64,000 nucleotides of DNA from Euryodendron excelsum. Its lineage: Eukaryota > Streptophyta > Magnoliopsida > Ericales > Pentaphylacaceae. The notes beneath the pieces were generated by a model. That model ran no database searches. It saw only the letters and a list, made by a program, of their open reading frames with translations, and was not told the DNA's origin. Positions 1 through 12,138 of this stretch are shown in pieces (position 1 is the stretch's first letter; each line of letters opens with the position of its first letter). A program made the translations under genes and the position numbers. Where the stretch lies: positions 24,141,001 to 24,205,000 of the forward strand of contig CM065397.1 of the NCBI GenBank assembly GCA_033060915.1, read 5' to 3'.

Positions 1-742
1 AATTCCCTTTGGATAGGCAATTTTATATAATAATACAATGGATATAATTATGTCAAATATGTAAGAAAAATTAGATATCAACGGATGTACCCTTTTGGAC
101 AGTAGCATCCACATCAACCCAAGACTTCTCACTATGACGTCATTTTATGTGCACCCATAAAGTGATTATACTCATAACCATATCACAAATAGGCACGAAT
201 CAAAATAAACCCTAAATGGTCAGCTGAGTGGTATATATTACCAAATTATTTGTAATTCTATACTCTAATGTTCGAGATAATACAAAGACAAAAGGAGAAG
301 ATCAAAGTCTTAATGGATGCACAAATTTCTTCAATATAAATGGTATAAGCAAGCAAAATTAAATTTATAATACCTAAAATTACCAATGACATGATTAAAG
401 CAATACAAAATTATCTTTCCATATTATAGCATGTTTACATAATTTTCATTACTTTAGAGAAATTTAACATGCTTAAATATACATCAATATGGAATTATTC
501 TCAAAATACCTCCACAATGCCATAAAACAAATTAATCATGAAATAAATGCTAAATGAAATATTCGATAAATTTAAAAAATATATATATATTAGAAGTCAA
601 AATAATGCCAGTGCCAAAATGAATTTATTTTAAATCTTCTCAAAATTCTTTGTGATCAAATTTCAGCAGAAAATTCGAAAAATTTAGTAAACACCATATA
701 TGGAGTACAATGTGACATATATATATATATATATATATGTCC

Positions 743-774
<32 letters not shown>

Positions 775-2036
775 TATGGAAAACATAAGAAGAGACCATA
801 AGATATTATCATGTACTGTACATCAACAACGTGGCCCATGTGCCAACGTTTGACAGTGGCAATGCAACCTTAGAATTGATTGTTTCAGTCAAATAGGTAA
901 TCACAAAAGGCAGTTGACCAATAGTTGGTCGTTGTGTCTCACGCACCATCCAAAGCCATGATGGTAGCACAACTACCCTCAAAAAAATTATTTTAACGAT
1001 CTTTATTTAAAACGAACCCAAAAATTTGGATTTTTAAAAAATTTCAAGATTCGGCCATTTGAACATGGATTCCAAAAAAAAGCAAAAATTATAAATCGAA
1101 TATACTAACAAACACAAAAAAATTTCTTTGTTGTCCCAAAAACATGAGTATGAGATCAATCCAATGATTTAAAGTTTGAATCCAAGGGTTATGAACAACT
1201 TCTGTTCAAGAATCAACAAATTTGATTGAAAATCTAAAATTCAATTCTCACTCAATAAATCAGATTAGGCTACGATTTTTATATCAAATTAATCGTATTC
1301 CGAGAGAAACAAAAGCTTCTTATTTATTTCTCAAAACAATCGCCAAGAACAAACAGATTGAACAACTTATGATTCGGGTCTAAAAAAGAACCCTAGATAA
1401 AATTTTAATTACATAAAATACTAACCTTTTTTTGTTGTGGGTACGAAGCCTAGAGCCCTTGACGATGGGGTCGTAACTAGCAAGTAGCCACACTATCCGC
1501 CAAAGCATCAAAGAAGGATGGTACATAAAATAATAACTTATGAGTCCTAAATCCACATACATAAGCTATGATACCGCATGTTAAATTTAAAATAACATGT
1601 ATGTAGATTAAAGACATCAATATATAAATGCAGAAGCTTACCCATTTGTGCATGTGCCATTGCTCATTCAAATCCGAAGTAAGAAGCAGTCAATCTTCTA
1701 TAATAGAGGCTAGATCTTTCTCTCTATCACCAAAACGGTATAACGGCTGTCAAAGCGAAAAAATATCTATCATTAGGAAGAGGGGAGACCTAACCATATA
1801 CATAATCTAGCCATATTAGACCCTCCCATAAAAGACTCACAATAAGTTCAATATTGACTCACACTTAACCGCCCAACCACATTGTCCCTATTAGGTGCAC
1901 ACAAGCCCAACTGAACAGATCACTACAATATAGTGTCTTATCGTGTACGTCTCAACCCCAAATTTGGATCCAACTCATTTTATTAGAACAAAAAATTATT
2001 AATTAATGTAAGCTCAATTTGCTGAAAATTCTAACA
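1..2036. other. AT-rich intergenic DNA, possible LTR remains
   Basis: No convincing gene is visible. The stretch is strongly AT-rich, with many short homopolymer runs. On the minus strand, 2036 down to about 1000 begins with TGTTAGAATTTTCAGC, a start typical of plant copia LTRs. It directly abuts the truncated copia coding remnant that ends at 2037, so part of this interval may be an LTR. No second LTR copy or target duplication was found to prove it. Confidence 0.4.
717..774. repeat. (TA)n microsatellite, interrupted
   Basis: A run of alternating T and A, broken by short GTCC and AC interruptions. Such tracts are common in plant intergenic DNA and likely to be length-polymorphic. Confidence 0.85.
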
Positions 2037-3440
2037 GGTAGGCCAATCACCATTTCCTTTTACTTCAATAATTTGAGGCCTAGAGCATTTAGATGGCAAC
2101 CCTTGAATTCCAGAACATGTATTGATTCATGTTTTCAGCTTTTAAGGCAAACCTTGCCTTCAATGGCATTGTGAGATGAAACAACTTATTTAGGATCCTT
2201 TTTATTGGAGCCATTGTCATATTGTTCTTCTTATCACTTATAATGCATTCGTCCTCATCAAGTTTCATCAAATATCCTTTTTGTGTCAATTGGACCACAC
2301 TTAATAAATTTTGGGTTAAACCAAGCATATAAAAGACATCATGGATTAGCTTGGTGTTACCTCTTTGTTTGTGAGCAATGATGTGCTCTTCTTGAACATT
2401 TGGAAATTTGCATCTCCAAGCTTTAATTAGGATTGTACCACTTCATCTAAGTTGACAAAGCTGCTCATGTTTATCATCATATGATTGCTGCAACCACTCT
2501 CAGTATACCAAGTTTCTTTTGCTTCTTGTTGTGCATTCATGAAAGAGAAACAGGCTTATCTGAATATTCAAACATTTTAGGGAAATTAGCTCATTCTTCT
2601 AACGATACCAGCAATCTTTTTTAGTTGATTAGAATTCTTGCATCTTGTGCGTTCCTTTAAAATAACAATTTTTGTTTTCATGATTAGTTTTCTTGCACTA
2701 TTTGCAAATGGATTCAATTTTAGGAGTACCTCTTGTAGTCCATTGATTATACCTGCTTCCTCTTTTCTACCGGCTATAGCTGGATTGAGCTTTATGAGAT
2801 TGATTCTCTTGATTTTGTTTTTTTCTTTCTACTTCGTTTACTCTAACGAATTCATTTTTGTTTGAAAAGTATGCTCCAAGGGCTGCTTAGAAACCTGTTC
2901 ATTCTAGCTTGATGTGCTTTAAGAGAACCCATTAGTTCATGCAAAGTAATGATTGATTGATTCTTCTGTGGCAGCCACCACATGATCATATTTAATAGGT
3001 AGGCTTCTCCAATATTTCTCTATTATTTTTTTTTTTTTTTGTCTTGTATTGTGTTTCCACCACTTTTTATTGCTTGATGATAACAACTGGAGAAAAGAAA
3101 ATTCAAATGGACTCACCTTCCTTCATCATTAGATTGTCAAATTCCCTCCATAAAGCTCAAAGTTTAACAGTAATTACCTTATCCGATCCTTGAAACTTGT
3201 TCTGCTAACCGCTTGCTGAATGTAGTACGAGGTTTTGGCATCTTTCATTTCACTTTCCTTGCCTTCTTTTTCATAGGTTCAAAACATGTTAATAGCTCTT
3301 CTTGATTTTGAGAATCCTCATAGCCATTGTCGATCAAATCCCATAAATCTTGTGAGGTGAAGAAGGTTCTCATTTAAATCCTCCAAGATTCATTACTCTC
3401 TCCTTCAAAGAAGGCATGTATATCAAGTTTTGTACATGTT
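2037..3440 (-). mobile_element. Degenerate Ty1/copia gag-protease fragment
   Basis: Read on the minus strand, this shows pieces of a copia polyprotein in the correct order. A gag-like stretch near 3390-3180 includes DLWDLIDNGYED and, in a shifted frame, DAKTSYYIQQAV. A CCHC zinc knuckle near 2720-2660 contains an internal TAG. A protease-type ESGCSNHM motif lies near 2510-2481. A GAG-pre-integrase segment at 2330-2089 includes LTQNLLSVVQLTQKGY and DKKNNM, followed in another frame by a GHLN-like stretch ending in MVIGLP at about 2038. The frames are broken by stops and shifts, so it is not functional. The coding similarity stops abruptly at 2037, where an LTR-like TGTTAG begins. Integrase, reverse transcriptase and RNase H are absent from the window. 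The family call rests on motif recognition; the outer boundary near 3440 is approximate. Confidence 0.8.
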
Positions 3441-6315
3441 TGGAACAGCGGTAGTGCGGCTGAAACGAGTCCGCAAATTTTGGGCGAATTCACTCTGAAC
3501 TCGAAAATCCGCACCCCTAGGGAGCGGACTGGGTGATTTAGGTTGCTGCACTTTTCAGCTGCTATGAGAAGGGAAGTGTTTATGAAGGAAAAAAGGGCTG
3601 GTTTATTTGCAAAACATGCAGAATTTAGAGGAGAATAGTTGCTGGTTTTGAAGTAGAAATTCTGCAGAATAAAGGGCCTTAAGGGTACTCTTTTTTTCTG
3701 TTCTATTTTTTTTTATTTTATTATCCAGAATAACTTTCTTACAACCTGAGCAAGAACTCTTTTTTACAGGTACATTAGAGGACTCTTGAACACCATATAT
3801 TTCATACTATAACAACAATTTTGGACTTAGAATACAACAGAAAATTTTGACTTTGACCCAATAGAAATTTCTGACTAGTGTTTTGCACATTTTTATAGCA
3901 TACTTTTCTGATTGGATATTTCAGGATAAAATTCTAACAGTAAGGGTTGGATTGTGGCCGATTGAGTATGCATAGACATATTTTCTTAAAAAATAAAACA
4001 CCCAGCTAACAAGTTTTCATTAAGTAATTAAATCAATTATATATATTGTAATTAATTTATACAAATGATACGCAAGTAAATTTACAGTAGTTGTTTTGCG
4101 CATGGGTAAACAGCATTTCAAGTTGTAGAAATGCTGATGTCATCATTTTTTGTCCGACACAGTACCTTAATAAAGAAAATATTTGTATTTTTTTTTATTC
4201 GTCGAAAGAGGTTACAAGGAAAGTCGAAGCTAAGAAGGAGGAGAGAAGTTCGAGCTCCTAACCTCCTTAATAAAGATTAAAAACTTTAGCCAACTGAACT
4301 AGCTCTAGTTAATTAAATATTTGCATGTTGTCATATGAAAAGAGTGCAGTGTAATTTTTGAAAAGTAGGGGGTATGCTCTGTAATAATTAAAAATTAGAG
4401 GATGAAATTATAAACTTAAGTAAAGTTTGAGAGTCTAACCCGAACAAAAATGGAGTTTCCAAATACACCCTCTATCATACAGTTCTCTCCTTAATTCAGT
4501 AGTGGCATCCCATTCCTTAAAATGGATTCCTTTGTTTTACCCTAAATAAAAATTTAGTTGCCAAACATACTTTTATTTGTGCATATAAGTCAGTGACTCA
4601 CTAGTAAATGCATAATCTTTTTTTTATGATTTCATAACCCTTCTCTTATATTGTGAATTATGTGAGTGAGAAAGCTGTAGTTTAATGAAAAATGACCATG
4701 AATTTATCAAATTTTTATATATACTCAAACAATAATGATTGTTAATGAATATGATATTTGGTATGACTGGCTCAAGTTTTTTAAGGTTCTAAGATCGAAA
4801 CTTTAGTCATTTTGAGTAGGTTTTTATGGGTTTCTTTTTATTTAGCTTCCAGTTTTTTGTTTTAGTTTAGTATAAAAAATTTAAAAACCTAAACTAAAAG
4901 ATCATAAAAATGTAAAAAAAAAATAATTATTGTCAATTAAAATAACTTTCACTAAAAGGTTGATCTACATAATAACGTTTTCGCTATTTTTTTACTGGCT
5001 TGTAACTTCGATTGCATTTACTTTGCAATTTTTCGATCAACTTTCTCTTATTTTTTTACTATAAGCTGCTAACATTCTTTGGGTGAAAGGGCTGAATGTT
5101 TACAAGTTGCCTTCCTGTAGTTTATATAAAATAGTTGATTTTTCCATAAGCCTACTTGCATAAGGATAGGGCAATTTTGGCACGCTTTCACCGAGTCCAT
5201 CCCATTAAGTTCAAGAAAAAGCTATGATTAAGTATTGAACGTAGTCATAACCAAAAATATGTCATGCTTTTACGTTCAAAATTTCAAATGACAAAAGTTC
5301 ATATGAATTGATCACACACATACTTTTGGAAACTCGTTAGTTTTTTAAGATCGGTTCAAATTTAATTCGATAAGTTTATATGTATTAAAAAATTCAAATT
5401 GTTTCGATAAAAAAATTCTATAAGCTTCTTTTACATGGTTCAATTAAAATTGAATTAAAAAAATAAATAAGTCAAGTTTGACCATATCTTGAAGCTCGAT
5501 AAGTTTTTAAGTGAAAATTAAACAACCAACTACTTGACTCTGACTCGAGGCTAATTAATCGCTTACATTACTTCGATTGATCATTCCAAATAAATTTATA
5601 ATCTTAGTATTATGAGAACATATGCTATGGCCACGCCAACTATAATGGAATCAATGATTCAAAGTCAAAAAGAGATTGAATGCATTCTTCAAAATCTTTC
5701 TTTATCAACATATGTTCTTACTATCTTTGGCTTTAACCAAATATCTTGAAAAAAGTTTCGCAGTGAATAAAGGTGGACATTGGATCAGGTCCTGTTCAGG
5801 CCAGATTTACACTTCATAACAAAAGAGAAGCATTAGCTTGAATTTAGTCCGACATTACGCATGATCTTAAATTCTCAAATCTGCCCAAAAAATAACTAGC
5901 TAGTCCGAGCCTGCCCATTAAAGCAAAAACCTTTAACAATAAAATATCTTTTACAACTTGAAGCTAAATCTCAAATCTTGTAACTATTTTTTTTATAGAA
6001 TTTTTAATAACTATTTTTATTTTTCATAAAAAAATTAAATAAAATATAAAAAGAATTCCAAGTGTCACCCTATGAGCCTAACTATGGTCCCAAACCATGG
6101 CCAGACTTAGTTGATCACCCCTAATAGGGAATCTCTTAGTAAACCTACTCTTAAGCTTATAGTGTACAACTCATCATGTGAAATTAGTTGTTGCCTCCAA
6201 ACAGTATGTATTGTATTTGACAAAAAGAAAAAAAAAAACTAATCCATAAGTATTTTAAAATTTAAAAAGTAATAATGGCTATTATCAATAGCAAATGATA
6301 TTTTTGACGAAGTAA
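3441..6315. other. AT-rich intergenic DNA without a recognised gene
   Basis: No coding sequence is supported. The part from about 3450 to 3940 may be LTR belonging to the adjacent minus-strand copia remnant, since its minus-strand edge at 3939 starts TGTTAGAATTTT. The rest is AT-rich with many short ORFs and no protein similarity that I recognise. Confidence 0.4.
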
Positions 6316-6320
6316 TTAAT

Positions 6321-8596
6321 TGTAACGACGCGGTTACCCGAACAATTAAATAAATAAAATGAACAACTCCCAATAAGATTTAATCATGTTACAACCTCAA
6401 ATGGACCATTATAAGTGGCTCCGAATTTAATTCTTAAGATAAGATTACAATTTCAAATAATTCACAACAATAATAATAATTCTTCCTCGGCTCCAAGGGA
6501 TTTTAATGCCCAAAACAATGTTTCCAAAGCAAAGCCTTAAAGTGATATTCAACCAGCACTCATATGTTCTCGCTCTGATATCAACTCTTGTCACAACCCG
6601 ACTTCCCTCTCACTAGGTCGCGATCATGGGGGTTTATATACTTAACAACACCTTATAAACATAAATCCAAAAAGGTTCGGTTATCGTTACATCATAACAG
6701 AAAACCAGTAAAACTTCAGTATAGACGTCTCATTTCAAACGGTATGTAAGAAAACAAATTAGCTCAAAGCTCCATAGAATCAGGGTAGTAGAGGGACTCG
6801 TTCCCACATTCAGTTCCTTGGAAAATCAATTAATAACTCAACTCCTGAAAAAAATGTCTCATAAAATAGGAGTGAGCTGCGAAGCCCAGTAGGAAATCAA
6901 TGCTTTCTATAAAATACAAGTTTAAGTGTAATGCAATAAAAAGATAGCATGGCATACATATGTCCCTTGAAATTTTTCTTTTTCATCAATACCAAGATCC
7001 TTGCAGGTATGTCCTACCCAAGCCAATTCAAGCCAATTGGGCCCACCCATGATTCATCCTCCGTCGTCAAGTTCATTGGAGCCTATCCATGATCATCTAG
7101 TCCGATATTAAGCTAGTAGTACCGACCCATGATAGCCCCGAATATCAAGCCAGTCAGGTACACCCATGATATAAACCCAAGGTCTTTTCTTTTCTGGTTA
7201 TTCCACCCTTATTCCTCCTCAGTGATGCAATCATGCAAGTAATGTATATTTGTAGAAAACAATATAATCAATAACGTAATTAGCAAGAAGGTGTAAAGTC
7301 AACACAGTAATATGCAAGTCATATAATAGGAAGAAAATAAGCATGTATTTTAAAGAATGCATAAGTTCCTACTCTGGTTGTATGTCTAGGTCAAAATGAT
7401 CCTTGAGTAATGTGTTGTCTGTCGGACAAAGAGCTGGTAGTTAGTCCTCTTATCCAGTTATCGGTAATTGTCCACACTTGCCCATATTCTCGGTGTTCAA
7501 GGGTTGCAGTTCTTGTAGTCAATTTATCGGTGTTACGTAACAGGATATAATGGGTATCTTGGTGGGTTTAGACCTTGGAATCCTTTTTGTCTCCTGTCAG
7601 GAACGGAATTGCCCAGGGTTGGGACCGAAGGGGATTATCTTGAATTTTTACTGATAGGTCCAGTGACCCACACTCTCCCATTTCTGGGTTCATCATATTA
7701 GTTGAGGTATCTCAGCAAAATTTCAGATTATTCCCTTTAACATTGCAATTTATATGATTTTTTTTGTTAAAAGACAGATATAATTCACCAAAAAATCATA
7801 TAAATTTTTGAAAAATCCAGGAAAATAGGAGAAGGCCTCTTTGGGTGTCATAATCATCCCATAACAATTTCAGGCCGAGGGAGTGTGGGACATGCCCACA
7901 CGCACCACCACCCGCATGTGGGGGAAGGAAGGCAATGCCTTCATCTTCTTCCTCGTGCGACTGGAGAGTTCCCTCGCCGATTACCGTCGATCCATGGTCC
8001 TCCTGACCATGCATGTGTGGCCCAGAGAATGCTATGGACCTAGGCTACATACTCATGATTAGTGCTCAACCTACGGTGGCCGGAGGTGGCCGTTTTTGCT
8101 AGAAAAGCTCGGCTGCATGGCGAAACCCTAGGGTTCCAGACCTGCAACTGAGCTTTTGGGCCTCTTCCTGTGTTTTTCTGGAAACGTGTCCTTCACAAAA
8201 ATTGTTCGGAACATCGAGACGAAGAGGACCCAATTGGCCTCGTCGGATTTGGTGGCCAATGGCCAGAGTTATGGCCTAAAGACTGTTTTCCAGCGAGTTT
8301 GGCCCTCCAGGGCCGTTACGGCTCATGCACAGAGGTGGGAGGCCTCCCTTGGACTCCATGGAGGTCTTGGAGAAGCCTTGCACTGCTGTGATAGGCCTCG
8401 GGCCCTGCCTTGGTTTGCTTCGATCAAATGACGGTGAACTCTCATTTTTTTCTCTCTCCCCGATTTTCGGGTTCATGGCTGGGTTAGGGTGAGTTTTTGC
8501 TAGGTTTAGGTAAGTGAGGGTTTGGGGAATGAGGCTCAGTATCTACTTCCTAGAATGGGTTGAGATGGTCTCCCTCTTCTGCCTCTCTCTTCTCAG

Positions 8597-8643
<47 letters not shown>

Positions 8644-10103
8644 CAATCTTTCTCTCTCTTCAATCTCTTGTCCAACTGAGGGTCCAGCAGCATGTGTGTG
8701 CAGGTGAGGGATTTATATAGAGGTTGGTCCAGCGGTGTGTGGCTGCTTTGCCGGTTCATGGAGGGGGTTCAACTCCCACGGGTGTTCCCTCTCCTCTCTC
8801 CCTGTCTCTCCCTTTCTCTCATATAACACTCTCACTACCCTCACACTCTCTCTATATCAGCTATTCTATAGATTGCATGGGTTTCATGCATGATTCTTCT
8901 CTTCTCTTTCTCTCTCCTCGTCTCTCTCCTTCTCTCTGTAAAACATCCAGCAACAAGTGATCAAAGGTTCCCTTGTTTTCACCAAGGAATACTCATGCAT
9001 TGGTGGGTGCATATGCACACACTCCACCTTATTCTCTTGGTCTCTCTCTCTCTCTCTCTCTCACTATATCTCTCTGTCCCTCCCTTTAATTGGCTAGTCA
9101 AATATGGTTTTGTATTGGTCCTGTCATTCCAGCATGTGGGAATGAGAAGATTGCCGACATCCTCCTCGAGTCTTCTCAAACGTCTTCTCTCTCTCTATAG
9201 CTCTTGTTCTCTTCCTCCTCTCTCTACAATTCCATTGGCTGCATGGGCATCACTTGTCCAGCAAGTGGGTGGCACATGGTGAGAATTGTGTGCTAAAATA
9301 ATCCATAAGCCTTGTGATTCGAGTGTGTGTGCATTGTGATTAGTGTTTGCAAGTTTAGTCATATGTTGTGATTGGTGTGTGTGTTAAATTATGTGTTGTG
9401 ATGGTTATATAGATATATATGCACTAGCAATACAATATGGTATTTGGTATGGGTCATGTATGCAGTCATGACTGCATTACATGCACTATATGCGTAGGTG
9501 GCAGCCGGTCATGCAAAGTTAGTGGGCTGCCACAACACTTGAAGTAAAATGAAAAGGGAGTCTTACTCCGAAACGGCTGAGTTTGAGACTTCAATTCTTA
9601 TTGAACGCTTGATCCGAAAATGTAGGTAGAAAGCTCTCAAAAAAATTAATTGGTTTAGGCTCAAATTTCGTACCATTCCGATATCGGGTGAGAGAGAAAA
9701 CACAATCTGAACTTAGGGTAAAATCTGGTGTGAAATTTGCCAGGTGCAGCGATTTTTGGGGGCTATTTGGGAGAACAAATCTCCACAGAATTCAGTTATG
9801 ATAACATAAAGGGATCGGGCTCGAAGAGTAGATAATTTTAGACATTTGATTAGTCAAAATTTGTCGAGAAATGGAAGAGAAAATCCTGTATAAAATTAGG
9901 ATAATTTCTAGTGTTAATTTTGTCGGGTAATGTGCTTCGGAGCCCCTTTCTTCGAGGAATTGAGTTTCTACGAAGTCAAGTCGCAACATACTGACAGCGT
10001 TGGGTTCAGAAAGACCTCGCTCTTGACTCATGATTCCTATGGCTGTGTCTATTTAGTCTCGCTAGGGATGTAATGCAGTTAAGAAAAAATTACGGGTATT
10101 ACA
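6321..10103. mobile_element. Long TG...CA element with 5-bp duplication (solo LTR or non-coding LTR element)
   Basis: The element starts TGTAACGACGCGG and ends GGGTATTACA, giving the TG/CA termini of LTRs. It is flanked on both sides by the same five bases, TTAAT (6316-6320 and 10104-10108), the target duplication length usual for LTR retrotransposons. The termini are also partly inverted (TGTAAC..., ...ATTACA), as in many plant Ty3/gypsy LTRs. Inside are a GC-richer block (about 7860-8420), a pure CT tract and many CT/TCTC-rich stretches, but no gag or pol motif. At 3783 bp without a visible internal direct repeat of its start, it is best explained as a very long solo LTR; a LARD-like non-coding element is the alternative. 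Confidence 0.65.
8601..8640. repeat. (CT)20 microsatellite
   Basis: An uninterrupted CT dinucleotide run inside the long LTR-like element. Shorter CT/TCTC tracts follow at about 8650-8960 and 9040-9075. Together they create spurious Ser/Leu-rich ORFs on one strand and Glu/Arg-rich ORFs on the other. Confidence 0.95.
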
Positions 10104-10108
10104 TTAAT

Positions 10109-11939
10109 AATTTAACTGATTGTATAATACAATCAAATCGATGCACTAAGATCACATTTGTTTGCCAGACTGGACAACTATTTCACCTATCCCATGTTTG
10201 TTTGCAAGTAGTTGGACTGGACAAATGAAGAAAACTGATCAACGTGCCCCTCAATCTTTATTTAAAAATTATAATTATGTCCTTCATTTTGCACTTGAGT
10301 TTGGCTACGTTTTTAAGGGAAAAATATGACAATCACTTGAGTTTGGCTACGTTTTTAAGGGAAAAATATGACAATCCTTCCTAAAAGCTATTTTATTGGC
10401 CAAAACTAATAAAAACCTAAATATTTTTACTCTAAAACATCTCATTAATTTAAAAAAATTCAAAAAATAAAGAATAATACAAACAACGTACAAACTGAAA
10501 ACTAGCTAATGCAAATGCTGAGAAAAATGACACAAAACAAACCTGCAAATTGACCAACGCCCACTTGTAGAAAATTACAAATGAAAAAATAAAGAAATGT
10601 TTCCACCCATTCATGTTAAACAAAGATGAGTGTGAAGGTTTTCAGAACCACCGAATGGAAATCAAATGTAAAATAAGACCTCATCTATGTGTCTTACAAA
10701 GCTTTGGGTTTGAAATCGACAAGATAGCGGGTAGCAATCAACACAAAAGAGGTCGTTTCAGCGCTATTAGGATTTGGCTCTAGAGATTGGGAGAGACAGA
10801 TGAGAGAGAGAGAGTTGGGGTGTGAAATAAGAACCGAGGGATTTTGTTATGAGTAAGGGCAAATAAGCAATTATTAACATAATTCTATAAATCGACTTTT
10901 TTTTATTATAAATGTTAACATTAAAATCTTATACTTAATAACATCAAAATCATTGACAAAGGAAAAGTTAAAACGAATTAATATTGTTAAAATATTTAAG
11001 TAACTAATTTCATGGTTAATTATTTCTATATACAATTGGTCATTAATGGTATAATCTAAAACCTCATTTTCTAGACTATATCCACCATGCAGTGCAAATA
11101 TTTTCTTACATTTAAAATGAGATCATATTGAATTAAATTTCTAATTTTAAGTGATAAATTAATCACCATGCAGTGCACCCATTACTCATTAGGTTGTAAA
11201 AAAACTCGACTTGGCAAGAGGCTGTCCGTGCAATGCAACTAGACTTCACAACCCAACAAACACTCACTTTCATAATGTTGCAGTTGGTTCGCTTAACTGT
11301 TCTTACTTATTTTTTTAATGAAAAATATTATTTTTATAAAAAATTTATATAAAATTTGTATATAAAATGATGTGATAGTGACTATTTTGTAATTAAAAAT
11401 TATTATAATTAATATTTATTTTAAAATAAAAAACTCTTGTTAAAACACATTATTTTATATAAAAATTTTGTATAAAATTTTTGTTTTTGTAACATTATTC
11501 TTTATTAATTTTATTTTGAACATTTTTGTCGTGCCGTAGTTGTTGGCCTTTCTTGAAATCTCTTCACTTTCAATTCTGAAATCAATTTTGAGGAGATTTT
11601 TTAGCTGCACAATATTTAGGAGATTTACAGTGCCGTAATTGTTTATCAAGTTTTTGGACGTTTTAGTCAACTAGATAACAAAAGACACAAAGTCAAGGTG
11701 GGAAATTTCAAACCTTTGGACAATATTTGGAAGCACTGGTTTTGTCGGAGCTTTATGAGGATAGAGTTCCGGGCCCGAAGCAGTTTAAAGATTTCAAAGT
11801 TGAGCACTGCTAGAATGGTCAGGCGGTAACCGCCGTTTGATGCTCGCCACATCAGTTGTAGCCACCAGCATGGCACCGTCTGATGCTCGCCTGATGGTCA
11901 GGGCCACAGCCAAAATCTTTTCAAAGATTTTGGAGTACT
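10109..11939. other. Intergenic DNA upstream of the transporter gene
   Basis: AT-rich sequence with no supported gene. It contains the exact 42-bp tandem duplication listed separately and probably the transporter promoter toward its right end. No TATA box could be assigned with confidence. Confidence 0.4.
10292..10375. repeat. Perfect 42-bp tandem duplication
   Basis: Bases 10292-10333 are repeated exactly at 10334-10375 (unit begins CACTTGAGTTTGGC and ends ATGACAAT). Perfect identity in otherwise diverged intergenic DNA indicates a recent duplication. Confidence 0.95.
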
Positions 11940-12138
11940 TCCCAACAAAATTTGGGATCGCCATTTCAGGGAATGTTGATCTGTGAGTTGGGTTGCTGTT
12001 GCCTTTGAGATATTCAGTTCAGAGATTCAAAATTTTCAGAGGAATTTGAGTCACTCTTGAGAGACCCCGTTTAGGGAACACTGATTTGTGAACTGGGTTG
12101 TGGTTGGTTTCTCGAAATTTGTCTCAGAGAAGTGACTG
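11940..12138 (+). promoter_or_regulatory. Probable 5' UTR of the folate-biopterin transporter gene
   Basis: This non-coding stretch precedes the ATG at 12139. It contains an imperfect internal duplication about 105 bp apart: a GGGAATGTTGATCTGTGAG block near 11969 resembles a GGGAACACTGATTTGTGAA block near 12074. The transcription start is not determined. The 5' UTR assignment is inferred from position only. Confidence 0.4.

Noticed and set aside
8890..9282. 130-codon open frame rich in Leu and Ser
   Set aside because: Produced by CT/TCTC tracts within the LTR-like element; both strands give low-complexity ORFs.
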